A program made the translations under genes and the position numbers. Positions 7,681 to 14,799 of a stretch of DNA of 64,000 nt are shown here, piece after piece; the stretch's first letter is position 1, and each line of letters starts with the position of its first letter. This DNA comes from JAFAXA01 sp963777325. GTDB taxonomy: Bacteria; Pseudomonadota; Alphaproteobacteria; Acetobacterales; Acetobacteraceae. Where the stretch lies: assembly GCA_963777325.1 (NCBI GenBank), contig CAVZQE010000022.1, forward strand, positions 927,902 to 991,901, given 5' to 3'. Under the pieces are notes generated by a model. The model worked only from the letters and a program-made list of their open reading frames with translations. It was not told the origin of the DNA and ran no database searches.

Positions 7681-9200
7681 GCGCCATCCCTGGCCAGCTT
7701 GTCGATTTCCGGCCAAAGCGGCGCCAACGCCTCGGCGGCACGGCCGAACAGCCGGTAGCGGTCGTCGTACGCGGCGCTCCGGGCCGGATCCGGCGTGTAG
7801 GTCGCGCACAGTGCCGCGAGGTCACGCGGATCATCCTCCGGCGAGGCATAGAGACCGACGCCAGCCCCGGCGCAGAGCGCCGCTCCCCAAGCCGCGGCCT
7901 CTTCCGTCTCAGTGACTACAACGGGCATCTGCAAGACGTCAGCAAACATCCGCGCGAAAGCCGGGTTGCGGGACGCGCCGCCGGTGAGTCGCACCTCGCG
8001 CACCTCGAAGCCGTCGCGCAGCGCATCGACATGGACCCGGTGGTTGAAGGCGATCCCTTCCAGCACGGATCGCAGCATGGTGCCCCGGTCGTGCCAGCCG
8101 CGAATCCCGAGAAAGCTCGCGCTCGCCACGGTTCCATGCGGCGAACCGAACAGATAGGGATGAAACAGCACGGTCGAGGGTTGCCGGAGCGCAGCGTCGA
8201 TCTCGCCCGCGAGCCGCGCATGCACGGACTGCCCTGCGGATGCGGCTGCGTCCTGGTCGCGCCGGCAGAGCGTGTCGAGAAACCAGTCGTAGTTCGCGGC
8301 GGAGGCGGGGGAGATCGCCATGTTGTTCCAGCGTCCGGCAGCGATCGCGTTGCGGCAGAACCAGCGCGCATCGACGCGCGGCTCGGACGAGACGACCTCG
8401 TTAATGGAATACGTGCCGGCCACGACCGCGAGCATGCTCTCCGCATGTCCGCCGATGCCGAGCGCCGAGGCGGTGACGTCGTGCAGGCCGCAGACGACCG
8501 GTGTGCCTTCCGCGAGGCCGGTGCGGGACGCCGCTTGCCTGGTCACGAGACCGGCGATTTCGGCCGAGCCGCCGATCGGCGGAAGCGCCTCCCGAAGCTC
8601 CTGCAGGCCGAACAGGTTCAAGGCTTGCATCGAGTAGCCCTGGTCGCGGACATCCGTGAAGGAGGTGCTCGCCTCCGTGCGATCGGTTCCGATCGTGCCG
8701 GTCAGACAGAACCGCAGCCAGTCCTTGCAGGCGAAAGCATGGGCGATGCGCCGGTAGCGCTCCGGGTCGTGCGCCTTGATCCAGGCCAGCAGGGAAGAGG
8801 GCGCGGAGGCGTGCGGCATCTGTCCCGTCATCGCAAGCGCATCGTTGGCGGTCGGACCCTTGGTCCAGGCCTCCACGATGTCGCCTGCGCGGCTGTCGAG
8901 GGACAGGATCCCCGGCCCGAGCGGCCTGCGATCGCCGTCGAGCAGATAAATCCCGTCGCCATGCGCGGTCGCCGCGACCGCCGCGATGTCCCCCGCGTGC
9001 CGGCCGCTTCCGCCGATTGCTTCGCGGATGGCATCGGCCGTGGCATCCCAGAGACCGTTCATGTCGCGCTCGACGCGGCGCGGCTGCGGGATGGATTGCG
9101 GAACCCGGCGGCGCGCGAGGGCGAGTTGCGTGCCGCCCGCGTCGAAGATCACCGACTTGGTGACGGTCAGCCCGCTGTCGATTCCGAGCAGGCTTGGCAC
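7677..9200 (-). CDS. FGGY-family carbohydrate (polyol) kinase
   Basis: A 507-residue two-lobed FGGY kinase: N-terminal LLGIDSGLTVTKSV phosphate-binding loop, ACKDWLRFCLTG, catalytic base region CGLHDVTASALG, and C-terminal VRLTGGASRNPAFARMFADV ATP-site signature. It resembles L-xylulose/erythritol-type kinases but has diverged from the EryA at 14792. It is the fifth gene of the leftward transport operon, separated from the binding-protein gene by a strong stem-loop, and overlaps the GlpD-like gene. Likely phosphorylates the polyol imported by this ABC transporter; the exact substrate cannot be read from the sequence. Confidence 0.88.
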   Translation of the reverse strand: MPSLLGIDSGLTVTKSVIFDAGGTQLALARRRVPQSIPQPRRVERDMNGLWDATADAIREAIGGSGRHAGDIAAVAATAHGDGIYLLDGDRRPLGPGILSLDSRAGDIVEAWTKGPTANDALAMTGQMPHASAPSSLLAWIKAHDPERYRRIAHAFACKDWLRFCLTGTIGTDRTEASTSFTDVRDQGYSMQALNLFGLQELREALPPIGGSAEIAGLVTRQAASRTGLAEGTPVVCGLHDVTASALGIGGHAESMLAVVAGTYSINEVVSSEPRVDARWFCRNAIAAGRWNNMAISPASAANYDWFLDTLCRRDQDAAASAGQSVHARLAGEIDAALRQPSTVLFHPYLFGSPHGTVASASFLGIRGWHDRGTMLRSVLEGIAFNHRVHVDALRDGFEVREVRLTGGASRNPAFARMFADVLQMPVVVTETEEAAAWGAALCAGAGVGLYASPEDDPRDLAALCATYTPDPARSAAYDDRYRLFGRAAEALAPLWPEIDKLARDGA

Positions 9201-9235
9201 GGCGAGAAAGGCTCCCTTCCGAACCCAGGGCAGGG

Positions 9236-9261
9236 AAGGGGCGCCGTCATCGGCGCCCCTT
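9236..9261 (-). promoter_or_regulatory. Strong intra-operon stem-loop after the binding-protein gene
   Basis: A perfect 11-base-pair stem (AAGGGGCGCCG/CGGCGCCCCTT) with a four-base loop lies between the binding-protein stop and the kinase start. No T-run follows in the direction of transcription, so it is more likely an mRNA-stabilising or partial attenuation structure, as is common behind binding-protein genes, than a full terminator. Confidence 0.5.
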
Positions 9262-9266
9262 GAGGT

Positions 9267-10214
9267 TCATTGCGCGAGCGTGAACGGAGCGGTGAACTTG
9301 CCCGCGTTGGCCTTGGTGATCAGGACGCAGTCGAACAGCTGCTTCTCGCTCGAGGCGCCCGTCTTGCCTGTCTTGAGGAAGTCGTCCGCTTCGTGAACGG
9401 CCTTCGCGGAAAAGGTGGCGACCGGCTGCAGCACGGTGTACTGCATCTCGCCGGACTTGACCGCCGCGACGGCGTCGGGTGAGCCGTCGAAGCCGCCGAC
9501 CTTGACCTTGGACAGCTTTCCGGCCTCCTTGAGCGCGGCAATCGCGCCGAGGGCCATCTCGTCGTTGCCGCTGATCACCCCGATAATGTCGGGATGCGCC
9601 TGCAACATGCTCTGCATCTTGTTGTAGCCCTGGGTGCGGTCCCAGTTGGCGACTTCCTGCGCCACCTTCTTGAGATCGGGATACTGGCTCAGCACCGTCT
9701 CGTAGCCGTTCGAGCGGGTGGCGGCGTTGTTGTCGGACGGGCTGCCGAGCAGCTCGACATAGTTGCCGGAGTCACCGACGTCCTGGACCCATTGCTGAGC
9801 GCCGAGCGCGGCACCCTGCGCGTTGTTGGACACGAGCTGCGCTTTCGCGAGCCCCTCCTGATTGATCTCGGCATTCACCAGAAAAACCGGGATGCTGGCG
9901 TCGACCGCCTTCTTCACGGCCCCGATGGAGCCGTCGGCGTTGGCCGGATCGAGGATGATCGCCACGGATTTGTTGGTGATCGCGGTGTCGATCAGGTTGC
10001 TCTCGGTATTGGTGTCGCCCTTATGCGCGCTGACCTTGGTCGTGTAGCCGAGCTGCTCGGCGGTCTTGCTGGCGACATTGCCTTCGGTCAGCCAGTAGGG
10101 GTTGGACGGGTCGTTCACGATGATCGAGATCAGCCCCCCCGCCGCCCAGGCCGGGCTGGCTAACACCGTCGCGGCAAAAGCGGCCAGCAGCAGGCATTTC
10201 CTTCGTGTCAACAT
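9267..10214 (-). CDS. Sugar/polyol ABC transporter periplasmic substrate-binding protein
   Basis: A 315-residue type-1 periplasmic binding protein (Peripla_BP_4, ribose-binding-protein like). It opens with a Sec signal peptide (MLTRRKCLLLAAFAATVLAS, cleavage expected near PAWAA) and has typical features such as DPSNPYW, AIILDPANADGS, and ISGNDEMALGAIAAL. The ATG at 10214 has a clear AGGGAG ribosome site. It follows the permease gene and precedes the kinase in the leftward operon, with stem-loops on both sides, which suggests that it is expressed above its neighbours. Confidence 0.9.
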   Translation of the reverse strand: MLTRRKCLLLAAFAATVLASPAWAAGGLISIIVNDPSNPYWLTEGNVASKTAEQLGYTTKVSAHKGDTNTESNLIDTAITNKSVAIILDPANADGSIGAVKKAVDASIPVFLVNAEINQEGLAKAQLVSNNAQGAALGAQQWVQDVGDSGNYVELLGSPSDNNAATRSNGYETVLSQYPDLKKVAQEVANWDRTQGYNKMQSMLQAHPDIIGVISGNDEMALGAIAALKEAGKLSKVKVGGFDGSPDAVAAVKSGEMQYTVLQPVATFSAKAVHEADDFLKTGKTGASSEKQLFDCVLITKANAGKFTAPFTLAQ

Positions 10215-10243
10215 CTGCGGTTTCTCTCCCTTTGGGGTGTTGT

Positions 10244-10274
10244 GCCGGCGTGCGGCGGGGCTTCCCACGCCGGC
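10244..10274 (-). promoter_or_regulatory. Stem-loop between permease and binding-protein genes
   Basis: GCCGGCGTG at 10244-10252 pairs perfectly with CACGCCGGC at 10266-10274 around a 13-base loop. It sits just upstream of the binding-protein ribosome site, in the 109-base gap after the permease. It may be a processing or stability element that sets binding-protein levels. Confidence 0.4.
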
Positions 10275-10323
10275 TTCCCTGAGATCCGAGGCGCCGTCGT
10301 GGAGAAGTTCGGGGGCGGGGTGC

Positions 10324-11370
10324 CTATGCCTTCTTGGGCCGGCGGCCATATTGGATGCTGTTGAGGAGGACGGCCAGCACGATGACCGCGCCGGTAAATA
10401 CCGTCTGCCAGTAGGCCGAGATGCCGACGATCACCAGCCCGTCCGACAGGAATCCGATCACGAACGCGCCGAGCATCGTGCCGCCCACGGTGCCGCGGCC
10501 GCCGGTCAGCGCCGCCCCGCCGATCACGACGGCCGCGATCGCCGTCAACTCGTAGGTGAGGCCGGCCGTCGGGCCGGCCGAAGTCAGCTGCGACGAGAGT
10601 ACGAGCCCGGCAATGGCCGCGCAGATGCCCGACAGCACGTAGACCGTGATCTTCACGCGCTTCGTCGGAACGCCGGACAGCTCCGCCGCCCGCTCGTTGC
10701 CGCCCGACGCGTAGAGCCAGCGGCCGAACGCGGTGCGGGTCAGCGTCAGATGGCAGATGATCGCGACCACGGCCAGCACCAGCACGCCGATCGGAATGCC
10801 GGCCAGGCGGTTGAAGCCGAGCCATCCAAAGCCCGTGTTGCCGAGTTCCGGGCGGCCGCCGAGATTATTGTAGGTCAGGCCATTGGTCATCAGGAGAGCG
10901 ACGCCGCGCGCGACGTAGAGCGTCCCGAGCGTGGCGACGAAGGCCGGCACGTTCAGGTAGGCGATCAGCACGCCATTGACCGCGCCGACGATGGCCCCGA
11001 GCACGCAGGTCAGCACCACGACCGCCCAGACCGGCGCATACAGGATGACGCCGGCCGCCGAGAGCGTGACGCCCTGCATCAGCGCTCCGGCGACCACGCC
11101 AGCCAGCGCGAGCGCCGAGCCCACCGAAAGGTCGATGCCGCCGTTCAGGATGACGAGGAGCATCCCGACGGACAGCAGGCCATAGATCGCCACGTGGCTG
11201 GCCATCGTCAGGAAGTTGGCCAACGAGAAGTAGTTGGGCGAAAGCAGCGAAAACACGATGATGATGACGATGAGCGCAAAGAACGCGCGACCTTCGATCA
11301 GGATTTTGGCGATGTCGTAGCTTCGCTTGGGCCGGTTCACGCGATTGCTGGCCTGGCTGACGTCGCTCAT
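10324..11370 (-). CDS. Sugar/polyol ABC transporter permease (BPD_transp_2 family)
   Basis: A 348-residue inner-membrane permease with about ten hydrophobic segments. Family markers include NGGIDLSVGSALALAG and the EAA-like loop with GRWLYASGGNERAAELSG, followed by YELTAIAAVVIGGAALTGG. It is the RbsC/EryF kind, expected to form a homodimer that works with one double-domain ATPase. It lies between the ATPase-SorC fusion gene and the binding-protein gene in the leftward operon. Confidence 0.92.
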   Translation of the reverse strand: MSDVSQASNRVNRPKRSYDIAKILIEGRAFFALIVIIIVFSLLSPNYFSLANFLTMASHVAIYGLLSVGMLLVILNGGIDLSVGSALALAGVVAGALMQGVTLSAAGVILYAPVWAVVVLTCVLGAIVGAVNGVLIAYLNVPAFVATLGTLYVARGVALLMTNGLTYNNLGGRPELGNTGFGWLGFNRLAGIPIGVLVLAVVAIICHLTLTRTAFGRWLYASGGNERAAELSGVPTKRVKITVYVLSGICAAIAGLVLSSQLTSAGPTAGLTYELTAIAAVVIGGAALTGGRGTVGGTMLGAFVIGFLSDGLVIVGISAYWQTVFTGAVIVLAVLLNSIQYGRRPKKA

Positions 11371-11408
11371 CGTGCGGACTCCAAAACTCGATCTGTCATT
11401 GCCACCGT

Positions 11409-13733
11409 TTATGCCCTCTTCGCCGGGCTGGCGGCGGCTTCAGCCGCGTCTTCCAACTCGACGATCGCGCGGGCCGTACGCTCATCGGTGATCAGCCCGG
11501 CCAGCAAGCCGCTGCGGAGCACCGCCCCGATGGCGCGGACTTTCATCGCGCCACCCGCGACGGCGACGATCCTCCGGTTCTTCAGTTTTTGGAGAGGCAG
11601 ATTGAGTATGCGCCCGGACAACTCGGTTTCGACGGGGCGCCCGTCATCGTCGAAGAAATGGCCGAGCAACTCACCCGTGCCGCCGAGGCGCATGATCGTG
11701 TCGATCTCCTCGGGTTCGATCATCCCCGTGGCCACCAATGACGCGTCGTGCCCCACGTTGCCGATGCCGACCACCATCAGGTCGCATTCGCTGGCGAGCG
11801 CGAACGCCTCGGCGATGCCACGCTGGGCGAGGAGCATCTCGCGATCCCTGTCGGTGTTCGCAACGAAAGGCACCGGCATCACGAACGCCTGCGCGCCGGT
11901 GCGTTCGGCCAGGCGATTGATGACTTCGTGCGGATTGGCGCCGAACTTCCGGGTCAGCCCGCCCATCAGCGATATGAACCGGACATGGGCAGCGGGCGCG
12001 CGGGGAAGGTTCTCGATACTCGCCTCCAGAGTGCGTCCATACCCAACCCCGATCACCATCTCCTGCTTGCGGCCGATCTCGGACTGCAGGAATTTCGACC
12101 CCGCCAGGCCGAGCGCATCGAGCGGCAGTTCGTCCTGATGGATGTCGGCAACAACCTCGCAATGCTTCAATCCGTAATCGTCGATCAGCGACTGTCTCAG
12201 GTCGACTTCGCCCGAGGCGGCCATGATCTCCTCCTTCGTGGCATCCGGCCCGAACTCGGCGGAGATCTTTCCCTTGCTCATGACGATGATCCGGTGGGCG
12301 ACGCTCAGGCATTCCCCGACCTCAGAGGTCGAGTAGAGCACCGCGAGCCCGCGCTTGGCGCCTTCGGCCAGCAGCTTGAACACCTCGGACTTGGCGCCGA
12401 TGTCGATGCCGCGGCTCGGCTCGTCGAGCATGACAACCGACGGATTGGTCGCCAGCATCTTGCCGATAACCACTTTCTGCTGATTGCCGCCGGAGAGCGA
12501 GCCGATCATGGCGGCTCCTCCGGCCGTCTTAATGTGGACGTCGCGTATGGACCGGTCGATCAGGCCCTGCTCGCGCTTGCGCGAGGTGAAGAGGCGCCTG
12601 GTGAAGTCGCCGATGCTGGCGAGGGACAGGTTCTGCCCGACCGTCATCGTCTGCACGAGCCCGTCGCGCTGACGGTCCTCGGGCACCAGCACGAGCCCGG
12701 CGGCGATCCGCTCCGCTATGCTGAGCCGCGAGACGTCCTTGCCGTGCAGCAGAACCCGCCCGCCCGAGGGCCGTAGCCGGCCCGCGACGCATTCCATCAG
12801 CTCGGTCCGCCCGGCCCCCATCAGCCCGTAGATGCAGACGATCTCGCCTGCGCGCACATCGAGCGACAGACGGTCCACGGCCGCGTATTCCGCGCTTCCG
12901 GGAGCGGGGACGCTCAGATTTGCAATCGACAGCGCGGCGTCGCCCATCTGGTAGCCCGTCGGCGGCGAGCCGAGATCGAAGTTCTCGCCCACCATGTTGC
13001 GTACGATCCAGTCGAGGTCGATGTCCTTGCGCGGGGCGTAAGCGGTCATTGCCCCGTCGCGCAGCACCACCGCGTAATCGGTGATCTGTAGGGCTTCCTC
13101 GAGGTGATGCGAAATGTAGACGATCGACACGCCCCGGCTGGTCAGGTCGTGGATGACCTTGAACAATACCTCGACTTCCGAGGCGCTGAGCGCGGACGTC
13201 GGCTCGTCCATGATCAGGATGCGCGAGTTGACGGACAGCGCGCGGGCGATTTCGACGATCTGCTGCTGGCCGAGCCGCAATTCCTCGACCGGCGTCAGCG
13301 GATCGACGTCCTCCTCCAACTCCGTCATCAGGGCGCGAGCCTGACGCTCCTCCTCGGCGAAGTCGACGCCGGTCGCACCACGGATCTCGCGACCCATGAA
13401 GATGTTGTCGCGCACGCTGAGATTGGGCGCGAGGCTCAGCTCCTGGTGAATGATCGAGATGCCGCGATTGCGCGCGTCGATCGTCGAGGCGAGCCGCACG
13501 GGCTTGCCATCGAGAATAATCTCCCCGGAGGTCGGCGCGACGATGCCGGCGAGGATTTTCATCAGGGTCGACTTGCCGGCGCCGTTCTCGCCGAACAGCG
13601 TCGTGATCTGGCCGCGATGGATGTCGAAGTTCACCCCCTTCAGCGCCTGGATCGCGCCGTAGGACTTGGCCACGTTCCGAGCGGCGAGAACGACGTCCGT
13701 TGCGTCAACGGTTCCGGATGGCGCGCCGCTCAT
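11409..13733 (-). CDS. Sugar ABC transporter double ATPase fused to a C-terminal SorC-family sugar-binding domain
   Basis: A 774-residue protein. Residues 1-509 form a normal-length RbsA/EryE-type ATPase: NBD1 has GENGAGKST, LRLGQQQ and ILIMDEPTSAL; NBD2 has the usual degenerate GLMGAGRTE, then LSGGNQQKV and VVMLDEPSRGID. The ATPase ends with IMAASGE, the usual C-terminus of such proteins. Without linker or stop, residues 510-774 continue as a SorC/EryD effector domain with no helix-turn-helix. This part matches the EryD protein at 18920 at roughly half of positions by eye (ANPHEVINRLAERTGAQAFVMPVPF versus ANPYDVMHRLAERTSAQAYVMPVPF, for example). SorC domains bind phosphorylated sugars or polyols, so an internal sensor that controls transport is a reasonable inference. 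The start ATG 13733 overlaps the DUF2291 stop. Confidence 0.93.
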   Translation of the reverse strand: MSGAPSGTVDATDVVLAARNVAKSYGAIQALKGVNFDIHRGQITTLFGENGAGKSTLMKILAGIVAPTSGEIILDGKPVRLASTIDARNRGISIIHQELSLAPNLSVRDNIFMGREIRGATGVDFAEEERQARALMTELEEDVDPLTPVEELRLGQQQIVEIARALSVNSRILIMDEPTSALSASEVEVLFKVIHDLTSRGVSIVYISHHLEEALQITDYAVVLRDGAMTAYAPRKDIDLDWIVRNMVGENFDLGSPPTGYQMGDAALSIANLSVPAPGSAEYAAVDRLSLDVRAGEIVCIYGLMGAGRTELMECVAGRLRPSGGRVLLHGKDVSRLSIAERIAAGLVLVPEDRQRDGLVQTMTVGQNLSLASIGDFTRRLFTSRKREQGLIDRSIRDVHIKTAGGAAMIGSLSGGNQQKVVIGKMLATNPSVVMLDEPSRGIDIGAKSEVFKLLAEGAKRGLAVLYSTSEVGECLSVAHRIIVMSKGKISAEFGPDATKEEIMAASGEVDLRQSLIDDYGLKHCEVVADIHQDELPLDALGLAGSKFLQSEIGRKQEMVIGVGYGRTLEASIENLPRAPAAHVRFISLMGGLTRKFGANPHEVINRLAERTGAQAFVMPVPFVANTDRDREMLLAQRGIAEAFALASECDLMVVGIGNVGHDASLVATGMIEPEEIDTIMRLGGTGELLGHFFDDDGRPVETELSGRILNLPLQKLKNRRIVAVAGGAMKVRAIGAVLRSGLLAGLITDERTARAIVELEDAAEAAASPAKRA

Positions 13734-14386
13734 TTCACCTTCATCTCCACCGGCGTGACCAGCCAATTCTTCGGGTTGATGAGGGTGAAGACGCCGACAA
13801 CCGATATCGTCTTTCCTGTCAGGTCGCGGGTGTCGATGCCGGCCAGCACCTCCTTCTTCAGCGCATTGTTGATGCCCGCGCCGGCGTTCTGATACTCGAT
13901 CTGATTTTTGAACTGGCCGAACCGGACATCGCCGGTCGCGTCGCGCAGGTCGGTGCCGTTGATCGCCGGACCGGTCTGAACCCTGATTTTCGTGTCCGCG
14001 GGCAGGCCGTCGACACTGACGCTGTAGATGCCGGATTTGCCCTCGCCCGCGACGCCGGTGAAGGACACCGGGATCACCGAGCCGATGCCAGCCGGCACGC
14101 CGTATTGCTTAGCGGCGGCCGTCTTGTCTTCGGCAATCGCTTCGGCCAGCGTCTTTGCGGGAATGGCGCGGTGCTCGACGCTCGCCTTGATCTTCGGAAA
14201 CTCCGAGGCCCCGTACTTTGCCGGCGAAAAGACTTCGTGCGCGACGTCCTCACTCGATCCGATCTTCACGACCTTGGTGTCGAAGGCGACTGCCGCGACG
14301 ACGACGATGACCACGGCCGCGATCACGAGCCGCCCCCAGTTCGATCTGGCCTTCGGCTGCCCCGCAATGTCAGTCGTTGTGCTCAT
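13730..14386 (-). CDS. DUF2291 family membrane-anchored protein of sugar ABC operons
   Basis: A 218-residue protein with one N-terminal membrane segment (about residues 19-38, VIAAVVIVVVAAVAF) and an extracytoplasmic domain. It matches the DUF2291 family, which is repeatedly found with RbsABC/Ery-type polyol transporters but has no proven function; an accessory of binding-protein-dependent uptake is likely. It is the first intact gene of the leftward operon, has a GGAGG ribosome site, and overlaps the ATPase gene by ATGA. Confidence 0.85.
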   Translation of the reverse strand: MSTTTDIAGQPKARSNWGRLVIAAVVIVVVAAVAFDTKVVKIGSSEDVAHEVFSPAKYGASEFPKIKASVEHRAIPAKTLAEAIAEDKTAAAKQYGVPAGIGSVIPVSFTGVAGEGKSGIYSVSVDGLPADTKIRVQTGPAINGTDLRDATGDVRFGQFKNQIEYQNAGAGINNALKKEVLAGIDTRDLTGKTISVVGVFTLINPKNWLVTPVEMKVK

Positions 14387-14406
14387 GATGGGAACGACCT
14401 CCGATC

Positions 14407-14510
14407 TTATTTCATCTGGGTCGATCCGAGCGCGTCGAGATTGACCCCGCTCGCTTCCTCAGCGCTCCGGCAGCCCGGGCGTGGCCAGCGCTTGAGCGCG
14501 GATGATCCAT
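14407..14510 (-). pseudogene. Possible remnant of a gene upstream of DUF2291
   Basis: A strong ribosome site (GGAGGGAGG) stands before ATG 14510, but that frame closes after 32 unremarkable codons. In the neighbouring frame the last residues before a TAA at 14407-14409 read SGVNLDALGSTQMK, which looks like a genuine protein C-terminus. Start and end of a gene with its middle deleted would give this picture. Very tentative. Confidence 0.2.
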
Positions 14511-14627
14511 GATTGTCCTCCCTCCGGCTCGGCAAGACGGCTGTTCTGCCGTCAGCCGAGCGCCCACCATCTTGGTTCATATTGGCGCACCCGCCGCACG
14601 GGCCGGGTCCGCGAGCCGCTGTCAGCG

Positions 14628-14656
14628 TTGACAGGCCAATTGTGTATGAAATAATT
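14628..14656 (+). promoter_or_regulatory. Sigma-70-type promoter of the ery operon
   Basis: TTGACA at 14628-14633 is followed after 17 bases by ATAATT at 14651-14656, in an AT-rich patch that stands out in this GC-rich region. It lies about 80 bases before the leader frame and 136 before eryA. Confidence 0.55.
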
Positions 14657-14733
14657 TTCTTCGCAAGCTGAAAAGTGCAGTCGCGAGCCCCGTTCTTTCG
14701 TCGCGGGCACGACAGGAGGAAGGGAGCGACACA

Positions 14734-14799
14734 ATGCGCCTGGGGAGCCGCCGCCGCGAGAGATGCCTCGGCGTATCCGGGGTAGAGCGAGGTGCGTGA
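14734..14799 (+). CDS. Putative 21-residue leader peptide overlapping eryA
   Basis: ATG 14734 has an excellent ribosome site (AGGAGGAAGGGAG, 14714-14726). The frame encodes 21 residues (MRLGSRRRERCLG then VSGVERGA) and stops at TGA 14797-14799, eight bases inside the GTG start of eryA. Translation of the leader could deliver ribosomes to the weakly initiated eryA. It may alternatively be an accident with a misplaced ribosome site. Confidence 0.4.
   Translation: MRLGSRRRERCLGVSGVERGA

Larger units (their letters stand above)
14387..14791. other. Divergent control region between the leftward transport operon and eryA
   Basis: This 405-base intergenic region holds the eryA promoter (14628-14656), a leader frame (14734-14799) and, next to the DUF2291 start, a short stretch that looks like leftover coding sequence (14407-14510). 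A promoter for the leftward operon must also lie here but I could not place it with confidence. This is the natural place for EryD binding. Confidence 0.6.

Noticed and set aside
10102..12138. 678-codon plus-strand frame over the permease and ATPase genes
   Set aside because: Shadow of the leftward operon; no recognisable motif.
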